Part shown: piece after piece, positions 1 to 8,645 of the stretch
Numbering within the stretch: position 1 is the first letter of the stretch
Layout: every line of letters starts with the position of its first letter
Source: RGIG3528 sp964653855
GTDB lineage: Bacteria; Bacillota; Clostridia; Lachnospirales; Lachnospiraceae
DNA: 64,000 nt
Direction: 5' to 3'
Assembly: GCA_964653855.1 (NCBI GenBank)
Contig: CAZZFV010000004.1
Location: 8,863-72,862 of the forward strand
Translations under genes and position numbers: made by a program
The notes under the pieces: generated by a model
The model's database searches: none
What the model saw: the letters and a program-made list of their open reading frames with translations, nothing else
What the model was told of the DNA's origin: nothing

Positions 1-801
1 ACATATGCCGAATGCAGATGTAGAAAAAAGGCCTCCGAATTCATTATTGTATCCATATTCCTTATTTAAAAAGGAAACATAATAATTTTCTTCATTAATA
101 ATTTCCTGTGCCGTAGGAAAAAATTTTGCATTTGGCAATTCATAATCAACCACATCAACGTAATAATTCGAATAATCGATATTTTCATACGGAAAATAAA
201 TATCGCCAAAAGCTATCGACGTTTCGATTGAACTCGGAATAATTCCTACTACCTTTCCGGTGTACTCATATTCTTCGAATCCATGTATTGTAACACAAAT
301 ATATTTACCGACCGCATCTATAGCACTTAAATTCGTTTTTTTTAAAAAGTTTTCGGATATCCATACGCCCGGGCTTGATATATCATATTCCGTAAAAAAA
401 TCTTTTTCGCTATCAAAAATAAAACATTCTTCTTTTAAATAGCTCAAAACTCTGATTTTATTGTCATAAACCGCTTCATTATAACAAACCGAAAAATCAT
501 CATACTCTGATAAAACACGTATATTACAATTTCCGATTTTATCACCTATCTCTTTGACCTTTTTGTATGTTAAATTTGGAATAAAAGATTCTGTTCCGGT
601 TGAATACCATTTTAAACCGTTTCCCGTTGAAATAATTTTCGTACCGAGTTCATTTTCGTTATCCAAAATATCAGTACTTTTTCCGAAAGATAAAATTATA
701 ACGTAAACCATCGACACCAATGCGAAATTAATCCAGCAAATCAAATATTTTGTTTTGTGATTAATCATCCATTTATATATAAGTCGTAATACGTTAATCA
801 T
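1..801 (-). CDS. ABC transporter permease, FtsX/MacB-like (3' end outside window)
   Basis: Open frame from an ATG at 801 running off the left edge; 267 residues are visible. The N-terminus is short and basic, followed by one predicted membrane segment at about residues 17-38, then a long extracytoplasmic region rich in Tyr, Glu and Asn. That matches the first half of an FtsX/MacB-type permease, which would have three more membrane segments near the missing C-terminus. It lies 29 bases downstream of the ATPase gene and is the last visible gene of the operon starting near 3552. It resembles the permease at 1490-2815 in architecture but not closely in sequence. The family call rests on topology and context; the substrate is unknown. 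Confidence 0.7.
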   Translation of the reverse strand, partial: MINVLRLIYKWMINHKTKYLICWINFALVSMVYVIILSFGKSTDILDNENELGTKIISTGNGLKWYSTGTESFIPNLTYKKVKEIGDKIGNCNIRVLSEYDDFSVCYNEAVYDNKIRVLSYLKEECFIFDSEKDFFTEYDISSPGVWISENFLKKTNLSAIDAVGKYICVTIHGFEEYEYTGKVVGIIPSSIETSIAFGDIYFPYENIDYSNYYVDVVDYELPNAKFFPTAQEIINEENYYVSFLNKEYGYNNEFGGLFSTSAFGIC

Positions 802-830
802 TTTCTCTTTTTTATCCCTTTTAACCCGAT

Positions 831-1493
831 TTAAATTATTTTTCCGTCCGCAAGTTTAATCGTTCTGGGTGCCAGCCTAGCCATATCCATATCATGAGTA
901 ACAAGAATTAAAGTTTTGTTTTCGGATAATTTTAAAATATTGTCCATAACTTCTTTTCCAGTTTTTTCGTCAAGATTTCCTGTGGGTTCATCTGCCAAAA
1001 TAATTTGAGGATTGTTTACAAACGCTCTGGCAATACAAACTCTTTGTCTTTCTCCTCCGGAAAGCTCACTCGGTCGATGTTTAATTCTGTTTTCAAGTCC
1101 GACAAGTTTTAACATATACTCGGCTCTTTCCGTGTACTCTTTTCTTTTTTTTCTGTTAATCATCATAGGTAAAGCAACATTTTCAAGAGCATTTAAAGAA
1201 TTTTCAAGATAAAAAGATTGAAAAATAAACCCGATTTGTTTATTACGAAATTCAGAAAGTTCTTTTGATTTTTTTTCGGACATATTTACATCATTTATCA
1301 AAACACAGCCCGAAGTGGGCTTACTTACAGTTCCGAGCACATTAAGCAACGTTGTTTTTCCTGAGCCTGACTTACCGATAATTGATACAAACTCTCCGTC
1401 ATCAATTTTTAAATTTATATTGTCAAGAGCTTTTACAAAATTTTCCGAGCTCAAATTTCCGTAAATTTTACATACATTCTCACATATAATCAT
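831..1493 (-). CDS. ABC transporter ATP-binding protein, MacB/LolD type
   Basis: A 220-residue single nucleotide-binding domain. Walker A GKSGSGKT is at residues 40-47, a Q-loop in FIFQSF at about 89-94, the signature LSGGERQ at 144-150, Walker B IILADE at 164-169 and the switch His at 200. The DEPTGNLD stretch after Walker B is typical of the MacB/LolD/FtsE branch, which energises extracytoplasmic work rather than classical import. The start codon overlaps the upstream permease stop by 4 bases, implying translational coupling. With two FtsX-like permeases it probably forms a mechanotransmission or peptide-handling transporter. The family is certain; the substrate is unknown. Confidence 0.93.
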   Translation of the reverse strand: MIICENVCKIYGNLSSENFVKALDNINLKIDDGEFVSIIGKSGSGKTTLLNVLGTVSKPTSGCVLINDVNMSEKKSKELSEFRNKQIGFIFQSFYLENSLNALENVALPMMINRKKRKEYTERAEYMLKLVGLENRIKHRPSELSGGERQRVCIARAFVNNPQIILADEPTGNLDEKTGKEVMDNILKLSENKTLILVTHDMDMARLAPRTIKLADGKII

Positions 1494-2815
1494 AAGTTTC
1501 TCCGAGATAAATTTTTCTTCACATTAACAAAAACCGCCAATATGCCTGTAAAAATCAAAATACAACCCATACCGATTGCCGAAGCATAAACAAAACAGTT
1601 AAAAGGCAACAAAATATCTTTTAACGATTTAAATTCCGGCGTTCCGTACAACATCAAATATCCCATAACAAAACATATAAAAAAAGAAAAAAAGCTGCCG
1701 CTGATCCAACCGATTATTCCGTATTCGACACCTTCACACATCATAATTCCCGCCACAGAATTTTTTTTCGACCCAAGCTTTTCCAATATGTCCCATGTTT
1801 CAATTTGTTCTTCATAATTTCTGTATAATGTCGAAAAAAGCATGAAAAGCGTCACAAAAACAGTCAATATTCCCACACACTTTAACATGCGCTGTAAAAA
1901 AAGTATCAAAATCTGTTCGGAAATAAGTCGTTCTCCGTCTGCTGACGCTATAATACTGAATCCGCACCTTATATCATCAAGCAAAGGCTCAAGAGAAGAA
2001 TTATCGTTTGCATAAACTCTTATAAAACTTCCGTTGGCATTTTTTAAGTCGGGTATTAATTTTTTTACAATATCCGAAGATACAAGCATATCATTGCTTA
2101 AAGCAGTCATCATTCCTTGCTTTTTAAACATATCTTCATCAACATTCCAAAAACGATCCGATAATTCTTCGTTATAAATTCCGACTATCAAAGCCTCGGC
2201 TTCGTTATCGGCATAAGTAAACTTTATTTTTTCACCCACCGCCTGCTCAGCGGTTACATCGTAATACTCAAGCATACAGTTGCTTACAATGGCGACATTT
2301 TCTTCCCCCTTATACGGCAATCTTCCCGCAACCATAATTTCTTTGTTTTCGGAGATAAGTTTATCTGTAAGTGATCCGGAAAAAAAATCAAAATTTGTAT
2401 CAAATCCGCGCATCTTCGGAATCATTTTTTCTTTTTTTCCAAACATTTCGAATGAATAATTAAAAAAAAGAGTATCATATTCAATAACAATATTTTTAAC
2501 TCTTTTATCATTTTGCAAATATGATATCAGCACCGTTGGTTCTTTTGCAAATTCATTTTGTGCTTCATCAATACTTGAATAATCATATGACGAGTCAATA
2601 TTTATATATATTTCCGTAATATCAACTCTTTGTTCTTCATTGCGCGATGTTACATAAACGATGCTGTTTTCGGATGTGGCTTTGAATTTTCTATATGCAA
2701 AATCAAAATAAAATGAAATTGTGATTACAACAAAAGAAAGTGCAATTCCAATCACGACACTGATTGTTCTGCCTTTCCTTTCTTTTATTTTTTTTAAGGC
2801 AAACCATGCTTCCAT
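1490..2815 (-). CDS. ABC transporter permease, FtsX-like
   Basis: A 441-residue protein with a basic N-terminus, one membrane segment at about residues 15-38, a large extracytoplasmic domain of about 260 residues, and three membrane segments in the C-terminal 140 residues. This 1+3 topology is the hallmark of MacB/FtsX-type permeases. The ATG lies 19 bases after the stop of the upstream anchored protein, and the stop overlaps the ATPase gene by 4 bases. The second permease (1-801) lets the ATPase serve a permease heterodimer. Resistance, lipoprotein or signal-peptide functions are possible, but nothing in the sequence decides. Confidence 0.85.
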   Translation of the reverse strand: MEAWFALKKIKERKGRTISVVIGIALSFVVITISFYFDFAYRKFKATSENSIVYVTSRNEEQRVDITEIYINIDSSYDYSSIDEAQNEFAKEPTVLISYLQNDKRVKNIVIEYDTLFFNYSFEMFGKKEKMIPKMRGFDTNFDFFSGSLTDKLISENKEIMVAGRLPYKGEENVAIVSNCMLEYYDVTAEQAVGEKIKFTYADNEAEALIVGIYNEELSDRFWNVDEDMFKKQGMMTALSNDMLVSSDIVKKLIPDLKNANGSFIRVYANDNSSLEPLLDDIRCGFSIIASADGERLISEQILILFLQRMLKCVGILTVFVTLFMLFSTLYRNYEEQIETWDILEKLGSKKNSVAGIMMCEGVEYGIIGWISGSFFSFFICFVMGYLMLYGTPEFKSLKDILLPFNCFVYASAIGMGCILIFTGILAVFVNVKKNLSRRNL

Positions 2816-2834
2816 TTATCAATACCGTCAAAAA

Positions 2835-3512
2835 TTAATTTTTATAAGGATTGGTATCACTTGTATCAACAAAAACTCCGAAACACTCAGAAATTATTTC
2901 ATATATTTGTTCTTTTGGAGAAAAACTTGTTACTCCAACACTCAAATTCTTTTTTGCCTCCGCTTCGGTACAATGAATTCCGGAAACTTGGCGTACCTTT
3001 TCAACGTCACATTGATAACCGGTTATCGTTTCCTTTTCGTATGTTTGATATAACTTATACCATATCCCCGGCACCGGTGAATATGTATAAGAAGTTTTAA
3101 CAGTTGTTTCATCAGAGTTTTCCCATTCATGAGAAAATGCCGACTTCAAATCACCGATTCCCACATTACTTTTTAAAGATAAATCAACCGTTGTTTTTCT
3201 TCCTTCCGTATGACTTGCTGAATGTTCAACGGCATGTGTAACACTTCCCTTCGGAAAATATGACCATGCGGTCATTGCACTGTAAAATTGATTACTGAAG
3301 TTGTCAATATCTTCGTACACATCACTATACGATTCAACATATGCATCATACCAAATTAAAGTCTTTTCCCAATAAGAATCATGATAAAAAGTTTCCGCCA
3401 TTTTTTTATTATCAACATGGAAATCGTAAAAATCATAGCAAAGAAATGTCAAAGTCAAAAAAGAAGTCAAAAAAGAAACACATACAACAAGAAATAATTT
3501 TTTATTTTTCAT
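2835..3512 (-). CDS. membrane-anchored extracytoplasmic protein of unknown function
   Basis: I do not recognise this 225-residue protein. A basic start (MKNKKLF) is followed by one hydrophobic segment to about residue 25, then a hydrophilic, Tyr- and Ser-rich domain, so it is probably a signal-anchored outer-face protein. There is no lipobox Cys. An in-frame ATG at 3530 exists, but the ATG at 3512 is preferred because a G-rich stretch ending GACGGGGAAA sits just ahead of it. A run of seven G lies at the upstream ATG. It is first in the ABC operon, behind a consensus promoter, and is a plausible accessory or substrate-binding partner of the transporter (inference). Confidence 0.7.
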   Translation of the reverse strand: MKNKKLFLVVCVSFLTSFLTLTFLCYDFYDFHVDNKKMAETFYHDSYWEKTLIWYDAYVESYSDVYEDIDNFSNQFYSAMTAWSYFPKGSVTHAVEHSASHTEGRKTTVDLSLKSNVGIGDLKSAFSHEWENSDETTVKTSYTYSPVPGIWYKLYQTYEKETITGYQCDVEKVRQVSGIHCTEAEAKKNLSVGVTSFSPKEQIYEIISECFGVFVDTSDTNPYKN

Positions 3513-3558
3513 TTTCCCCGTCCCCCCCATAAATTTTCTTTAAATAAAACACGACTTC

Positions 3559-3587
3559 ATTATACGATTACATATATATGATGTCAA
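3559..3587 (-). promoter_or_regulatory. consensus sigma-A promoter of the ABC operon
   Basis: On the minus strand TTGACA (3582-3587) and TATAAT (3559-3564) are separated by exactly 17 bases, a full match to the housekeeping consensus. Transcription should begin near 3552 and run into the operon at 3512. The spacer contains the self-complementary CATATATATG. Confidence 0.85.
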
Positions 3588-3651
3588 TCGCAAAGCAAGA
3601 AAAAGTTACCTTTTCTGTCGTCCGAAGCATTTAAAAAAGTAAAAAAACATA

Positions 3652-3680
3652 TTGAAATTAAATTTCTTATGTGGTAAAAT
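3652..3680 (+). promoter_or_regulatory. sigma-A promoter of tRNA-Leu (and probably comFB)
   Basis: TTGAAA (3652-3657) and TAAAAT (3675-3680) are separated by 17 bases. The -10 box ends 9 bases before the mature tRNA 5' end, leaving a very short leader for RNase P. It diverges from the ABC operon promoter. Confidence 0.75.
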
Positions 3681-3689
3681 CTGACAGTC

Positions 3690-3772
3690 GCTGGTGTGGT
3701 GGAATGGCAGACACAACAGACTCAAAATCTGTCGGGGGCAACTTCGTGCGGGTTCAAGTCCCGCCACCAGCA
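3690..3772 (+). tRNA. tRNA-Leu, anticodon CAA
   Basis: Acceptor strands GCTGGTG (3690-3696) and CACCAGC (3765-3771) pair fully, with discriminator A at 3772. The anticodon stem ACAGA/TCTGT encloses loop CTCAAAA, giving anticodon CAA (reads UUG). The long variable arm GGGGGCAACTTCGTG and T-loop GGTTCAAGTC fit a class II leucine tRNA. The 3' CCA is not encoded; a run of T follows directly. Only 18 bases separate it from the comFB ribosome binding site. Confidence 0.95.
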
Positions 3773-3801
3773 TTTTTTTTATAAAAAAAGAGGAGGATGC
3801 C

Positions 3802-4086
3802 ATGGAAATTGTATTGCGTAATCTTACCGAAGACTATGTTATGCTTGTCTACAACCAAATTGCGGACACACTCGACTGTTGCAAATGCGATCAATGCCGA
3901 CTTGACATTCTTTCCTATACTCTGAACCGCGTAAAGCCGAGATACGTTGTTTCTTCGGAAGGCGCACTCATGACCAAGCTTTGCGAATTTGATTATCAAT
4001 TTGAAACTCTTGTTATATCGGAGCTTACAAAAGCCGCAGAGGTTGTAAAGAAAAATCCGAGACATAAAAACCCGCTTAATAATTAA
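3802..4086 (+). CDS. comFB: ComFB family protein
   Basis: A 94-residue protein matching the ComFB family: a short N-terminal helix, the Cys motif CCKCDQCRLDILS at about residues 27-39, then the conserved NRVKPRYV segment. ComFB is named from the Bacillus comF operon, where its role is unclear; cyanobacterial homologues have been reported to bind cyclic dinucleotides, so a signalling role is plausible here (inference). AGGAGG sits 5 bases before the ATG at 3802. No promoter can be placed in the 18-base gap after tRNA-Leu, so it is probably expressed by read-through from the tRNA promoter. No other competence gene is adjacent. Confidence 0.85.
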   Translation: MEIVLRNLTEDYVMLVYNQIADTLDCCKCDQCRLDILSYTLNRVKPRYVVSSEGALMTKLCEFDYQFETLVISELTKAAEVVKKNPRHKNPLNN

Positions 4087-4136
4087 ACACACATAAAAAT
4101 CCTTGTATTACATGTTACATACTGAAAATTGATCAT

Positions 4137-4167
4137 AAAAAAATCCCGATTTCTTCGGGATTTTTTC
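4137..4167. terminator. bidirectional rho-independent terminator
   Basis: The inverted repeat AATCCCGA/TCGGGATT with a short loop is flanked by A-run and T-run, so it can end both comFB (plus) and the NUDIX gene (minus). Confidence 0.85.
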
Positions 4168-4188
4168 TTACTTAAATTTCTTAATTTG

Positions 4189-4644
4189 TCATGTGTTCTC
4201 TCTTACCTTGTCCCACATGCCCTTCTTTTTGAAAGCAATATAATCGTTGTATGCTTTCTCCAAAATTTGCTTTTCGTTTGTAAATTTCAGAAGATGATAC
4301 GCTTCGTGATACTTATAATATCCCGAATCCGTAAAAAATTCTTCTCTTTGCGGTTTGCTATAATAGCTGTCGGATGACATCAAATACCAATGAACATCCT
4401 TTGATACGATATCAGTTTGCGTGGAAAAAGTATACGAACTCTTTCCCACATAAGAAACAATTATTCCGTCAGCGCCCGTTTCCTCCTTTACTTCCCTGAC
4501 TGCCGTCTGTTCATGTTCCTCGCCCGGTTCCACTGTACCTTTCGGAAGGACCCATCCTTCGTACTTGTTTTTGTAATTTTTGTACAGCAAAAGTATCTTT
4601 CCTCTAAATATAACAACACCGCCGCAGCTCGTTGCTTCAATCAT
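4189..4644 (-). CDS. NUDIX hydrolase
   Basis: A 151-residue single-domain protein. The complete Nudix box GX5EX7REUXEEXGU runs from G36 to A58 (GTVEPGEE, then REVKEETGA), with the Mg-binding glutamates intact, so it should hydrolyse a nucleoside diphosphate linked to another moiety. The substrate cannot be read from sequence; MutT-like, ADP-ribose or diadenosine polyphosphate activities are all possible. The start at 4644 was chosen because GGAGG lies 7 bases upstream; a longer frame from TTG at 4659 lacks such a site. It has its own promoter and a shared terminator, so it is probably monocistronic. Confidence 0.9.
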   Translation of the reverse strand: MIEATSCGGVVIFRGKILLLYKNYKNKYEGWVLPKGTVEPGEEHEQTAVREVKEETGADGIIVSYVGKSSYTFSTQTDIVSKDVHWYLMSSDSYYSKPQREEFFTDSGYYKYHEAYHLLKFTNEKQILEKAYNDYIAFKKKGMWDKVRENT

Positions 4645-4681
4645 CGCCGGCCTCCACAAGTGTTATTAAAAACTTGTGTAA

Positions 4682-4710
4682 AGTATACAACATTTGAAAT
4701 AGGCTTGCAA
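4682..4710 (-). promoter_or_regulatory. sigma-A promoter of the NUDIX gene
   Basis: TTGCAA (4705-4710), 17-base spacer, TATACT (4682-4687) on the minus strand. The transcript starts with an ACAAGT/ACTTGT hairpin (4656-4677) just upstream of the ribosome binding site. Confidence 0.7.
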
Positions 4711-4801
4711 CATAAACATAAAAATCGTTTATACAAAACCGGATCCAAATTTCAAGAGCTTATACTTTTAAGTCATATAAACGCCGCAAATCATCTGTAC
4801 C

Positions 4802-7213
4802 TCATTCAACGCCCCGTCTTATATGCCCTCTCGTAAATTTTCCTTTGGGCTCCGTATGATTTAAGTAAGCTTTTATTATTTCTTTTGTTTCCGCGTAGCT
4901 TTCTGTCGTAAAGGAAAGCATATGGCTTTTTGCGTAACTTAATTCCTGTTCTTCCTTAAGCCCGATTATCGAATAAATTTCGGAATTATATATAATGTTT
5001 ACGCAGGTCGTGCAGCATGTTTTAACGGGGAACACCGCTCCCGTCTTATCGGTAATACTTATTTCCTTTACCGTTCCCTTTAAATTTTTGGAGCAGTTAA
5101 GAAAATTATCCCGCACACACCCTGCAGTCACCATAAGAGGCACACGCCCGTATATCGGCATATTTAACTCCGTAAAATCAAGTTCCTTTAATTCCGGTAA
5201 ATTAAGTTCAAGAGATGCGGTAATAGTCTTTGCTCCCGTGATTTTCTTTAAAAATGCACCCGCCTCGTTATTCATAACATAAAGGAACTCGGAACAGATT
5301 ATATTCTTACATTCCTTATGCTTTTTTAAAAATGCGATTTCGTCAAGCGAATGCACCATAACTCCGTCCGGAATCGCAAAATCCGCTTCCTTATCAAGTC
5401 TGTCCGCATCCCTGTATCTTAAAATTCTCGGGAGACACAAAACAGCCTTTATATTTTTTTCTTTTATTTGTTTTATATAATCAATTTGAGCGGAAATACT
5501 TATGTCTTGCATATCAAGTATAATCAAATCCGGTGTAAAAGTGTCCAAAACGGCATCAAGTTCGGCTTTATCGGAAACCCTGCAAACAATTTCCGGGATT
5601 GATTTTATTCCGCATTCATCGTTTGATTTTGCTTCATTTTCGTATTCAAAGCACTTTTCCGATTTTCTTTTATATGAATCGAGTATTGTGTTTTTTAGTC
5701 CGAGAAATGCCGCTCTTCTGAGTTCTTTTAATTTTCCTACGGGTACAAAAATATTGTCTCCCATATCCACGGTCAGGTAAGAAAAATCAAATTCGCTTTC
5801 ACCCGTTTTATTTAAAACTTTTTTTATGTCATCCGCAGACATCGGCACATTTTTTGCTTTTTCCGCAATATCACCCGTAACGGTGAACGAAAAATTATCT
5901 GAAGAAACGTTTAAGCGTATTTTTTCGTTTTCATATAAAACAATATGTCCGCTTACACTTCTTTTTGCATGCTTAACAAGATAACTTTCGTTTATTTTAT
6001 CATAAAGCGTTTCATTCTTTGTTCTGTATACCATGTCCCCCGCTTTACATTTAAAATTTGCGGGAATACATATTTCATAAACCGAGTCACGGCTTTCGTT
6101 ATACGATTTTAGTCCTTCCGCACCCACGGTAAATTCAAAAGTATCGTTGTTTCTTATTTCAAGAATGTCACCCTTGTTGATTTTTTCGGTTATGTTTATT
6201 ATCGCACTTCTTCCGTAAACGTTTTTTAAATTTCCCACCAAAATTCCCGAGTGATTCGGGCGCTTATCGCTCATCATATTCTTTCCGTGGTAACAAAAAT
6301 AATAACCTTTCGAAAAGCCGCCGCGATTAAAAAGTTCAGAAACCTCTTTTATTTTTTCGGGAAGTTCATTGGGATTTTCTTTTATATATTTTTCAAATCC
6401 GTCACGTCCTTTGGTTTCATAAAGACGCGCAATGTAAGAATACGCGGCCGTAACTCCCGCCGAATATTCGGGGCGCTTCATTCTGCCTTCGATTTTAAAG
6501 GAATTAATTCCCGCATCAATCAAATCGGGCAAAAAATCAAGCGTGCACATGTCTTTAAGACTAAGCAGGTATCCGTCCCGTACTTTTTTAGATTCTTCAG
6601 ACAATGTATATTTTTGACGGCATGGCTGAGCACATCTTCCCCTGTTTCCGCTTCTTCCGCCTATCATGCTCGAAAACAAACATTGTCCCGAATACGAATA
6701 GCATAACGCCCCATGCACAAAGCATTCCATTTCGAGGCCGGTTTCCGATCTGAAACGTTTAATTTCAGTGAGTGACAATTCCCTTGCGGGCACAACACGT
6801 GTTACGCACGCATATTTTTTAAGAAAATCCGCACCCGCTCCCGTACATATTGAGTTTTGGGTGCTAAGGTGAATGGGTAACCCCGGAAAATTCTTTGAAA
6901 CAAAAGAAAGAACACCCAAATCCTGCACAATAACCGCATCGATTCCGTGTTCATAATACACTTTCAAAAAATCAAAAAGCTCCTTTTCAAGTTCTTTTTG
7001 CTTAAAAAGCGTATTGACGGTCATATATATTTTTTTTTCGTTTAAATGCACAAAATCGATGGCAGAAAGAAGTTCACTTTCATTTGGGTTATTGGCATAC
7101 GCTCTTGCCCCAAATTTATTGCCACCGACATAAACTGCATCCGCACCCGCCGTTATTGCACCGTAAATTGATGCGTACGACCCCGCAGGCGCGAGAATTT
7201 CTGTTTTATTCAT
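4802..7213 (-). CDS. U32 family peptidase with C-terminal DUF3656 (RlhA-like)
   Basis: An 803-residue protein starting MNKTEILAPAGS, the typical TIM-barrel start of family U32. The four-Cys cluster region (ECFVHGALC, CLFSS, RCAQPCR at about residues 160-200) is intact; in relatives such cysteines hold an iron-sulfur cluster. The extra length fits the U32-DUF3656 arrangement of RlhA, which takes part in hydroxylation of a 23S rRNA cytidine, while TrhP-type relatives act on tRNA. RNA hydroxylation is thus likelier than proteolysis (inference). The ATG at 7213 lies 11 bases after the zapA stop, so the two are co-transcribed. C-terminal cysteines (about residue 715) are also present. Confidence 0.88.
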   Translation of the reverse strand: MNKTEILAPAGSYASIYGAITAGADAVYVGGNKFGARAYANNPNESELLSAIDFVHLNEKKIYMTVNTLFKQKELEKELFDFLKVYYEHGIDAVIVQDLGVLSFVSKNFPGLPIHLSTQNSICTGAGADFLKKYACVTRVVPARELSLTEIKRFRSETGLEMECFVHGALCYSYSGQCLFSSMIGGRSGNRGRCAQPCRQKYTLSEESKKVRDGYLLSLKDMCTLDFLPDLIDAGINSFKIEGRMKRPEYSAGVTAAYSYIARLYETKGRDGFEKYIKENPNELPEKIKEVSELFNRGGFSKGYYFCYHGKNMMSDKRPNHSGILVGNLKNVYGRSAIINITEKINKGDILEIRNNDTFEFTVGAEGLKSYNESRDSVYEICIPANFKCKAGDMVYRTKNETLYDKINESYLVKHAKRSVSGHIVLYENEKIRLNVSSDNFSFTVTGDIAEKAKNVPMSADDIKKVLNKTGESEFDFSYLTVDMGDNIFVPVGKLKELRRAAFLGLKNTILDSYKRKSEKCFEYENEAKSNDECGIKSIPEIVCRVSDKAELDAVLDTFTPDLIILDMQDISISAQIDYIKQIKEKNIKAVLCLPRILRYRDADRLDKEADFAIPDGVMVHSLDEIAFLKKHKECKNIICSEFLYVMNNEAGAFLKKITGAKTITASLELNLPELKELDFTELNMPIYGRVPLMVTAGCVRDNFLNCSKNLKGTVKEISITDKTGAVFPVKTCCTTCVNIIYNSEIYSIIGLKEEQELSYAKSHMLSFTTESYAETKEIIKAYLNHTEPKGKFTRGHIRRGVE

Positions 7214-7224
7214 ATTTTTTCCCG

Positions 7225-7575
7225 TTATAATTTTATTATCTTTCTTTGCTGATCGAAATCGGGATTCTTAACCTTTTCTTTTAAAAGATTCAAATCTCTC
7301 CTCACAAAATCAACTTCTTTTTGCTTTATGTCATAGGCTGCTTTCAGCTTATCGTATTTATCGCACATTTTGATGTAGTCGTCCGCAAGATTTATCATCA
7401 TAAGAATATTCTTTTCGGAATCGTTTATGATATTGTTGCTGCTTTTTTTGTTGACTTCCGTTTGTTTTGCTTCAAGGTAATCGGCAACCCTCTTTAGGTA
7501 TTCGACACCTTCTTCACCCTGAATATTGAATCTTCTTCCGTTTATTACAACTTCAACATCGCACTTCTTAGCCAT
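7225..7575 (-). CDS. zapA: cell division protein ZapA
   Basis: A 116-residue protein with the N-terminal ZapA strand-helix unit (VEVVINGRRFNIQGEE) and a long C-terminal coiled coil (about residues 65-105), the normal family architecture. ZapA binds FtsZ in the cytoplasm and promotes bundling of protofilaments in the Z-ring. It sits between ruvB and the U32 gene in one minus-strand run, a neighbourhood common in Clostridia. Length and motif agree with the family throughout, and no oddities are seen. Confidence 0.88.
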   Translation of the reverse strand: MAKKCDVEVVINGRRFNIQGEEGVEYLKRVADYLEAKQTEVNKKSSNNIINDSEKNILMMINLADDYIKMCDKYDKLKAAYDIKQKEVDFVRRDLNLLKEKVKNPDFDQQRKIIKL

Positions 7576-7642
7576 ATGACGCTCCTAAAGCATAACCCAA
7601 TTTAAAAATATTGCCAAAAAATTTGCAAATTAAACCTTAATA

Positions 7643-8644
7643 TCACCCGGGCATATTTAATCCCAAATGTTTATATGCGAGTTCACCCGGAACTCTTCCC
7701 CGCATCGTTCTTAAAATAAATCCGTTTTGCACCAAAAAAGGCTCATAAACTTCTTCAAGAGTTCCCGGATCTTCTCCGATTGTTGTCGCAATCGCATCAA
7801 TTCCTACGGGACGACCGTTAAATGTCAATATCATGGCATTTAAAATCGCTCTGTCGGTATTGTCAAGCCCGAATGCGTCAACCTCAAGAAAATCAAGTGC
7901 ACTCTTTGCCGCATCTATATCGATCACACTTTCAAATTTAACTTCGGCAAAATCACGTACTCTTTTTAAAAGTCTGTTTGCGAGTCTCGGCGTTCCACGC
8001 GATCTTTTTGCGATTTCCGTAGCCGCATCCTCTTCAATTTTTACGTTTAATACATCCGCGCTTCTTTTTATTATTTCCGTAAGCTCCGATGTGTTGTAAT
8101 ATTCAAGACGGCTTACTATTCCGAATCTGTCGCGTAACGGTGCCGTAAGCATTCCGGCCCTTGTTGTCGCACCCACAAGCGTAAAATGAGGCAAATCAAG
8201 TCTTATTGATTTTGCACCCGCGCCTTTTCCTATAACTATATCGATAACAAAGTCTTCCATTGCGGGATACAATAATTCTTCCACCTGGCGGTTGAGTCTG
8301 TGAATTTCATCGATAAAAAGGACATCGCCCTCGCTCAAATTGTTTAAAATTGCCGCCATATCACCGGGCTTTTCAATTGCGGGTCCCGCAGTCACCTTTA
8401 AATTTACGCCCATCTCATTTGCGATAATTCCCGCAAGAGTTGTTTTTCCGAGTCCCGGCGGTCCGAAAAAAAGCACATGGTCAAGTGTCTCTTTACGCTT
8501 TTTTGCGGCATCCATATAAATACGCAAATTTTCTTTTGCCTTTGTCTGCCCGATATATTCGGACAATTTTTTGGGGCGAAGCGACCCTTCTATTTTTTTG
8601 TCTTCTTCCGTAATTTCTGTTGTAATAAGTCTTTTTTCCTGCAT
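7643..8644 (-). CDS. ruvB: Holliday junction branch migration helicase RuvB
   Basis: A 333-residue AAA+ motor. Walker A GPPGLGKT is at residues 61-68, Walker B with DEIH at 112-115, and the sensor/arginine-finger region follows (TTRAGMLTAPLRDRFG). The C-terminal winged-helix domain ends normally. RuvB hexamers drive branch migration of Holliday junctions with RuvA. The gene starts one base after the ruvA stop, so the two are coupled. No ruvC is seen in the window. Confidence 0.97.
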   Translation of the reverse strand: MQEKRLITTEITEEDKKIEGSLRPKKLSEYIGQTKAKENLRIYMDAAKKRKETLDHVLFFGPPGLGKTTLAGIIANEMGVNLKVTAGPAIEKPGDMAAILNNLSEGDVLFIDEIHRLNRQVEELLYPAMEDFVIDIVIGKGAGAKSIRLDLPHFTLVGATTRAGMLTAPLRDRFGIVSRLEYYNTSELTEIIKRSADVLNVKIEEDAATEIAKRSRGTPRLANRLLKRVRDFAEVKFESVIDIDAAKSALDFLEVDAFGLDNTDRAILNAMILTFNGRPVGIDAIATTIGEDPGTLEEVYEPFLVQNGFILRTMRGRVPGELAYKHLGLNMPG

Positions 8645-8645
8645 A

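Noticed and set aside
3754..4092. Antisense frame opposite comFB
   Set aside because: It crosses the tRNA-Leu 3' end and lacks a ribosome binding site; comFB on the plus strand is conserved.
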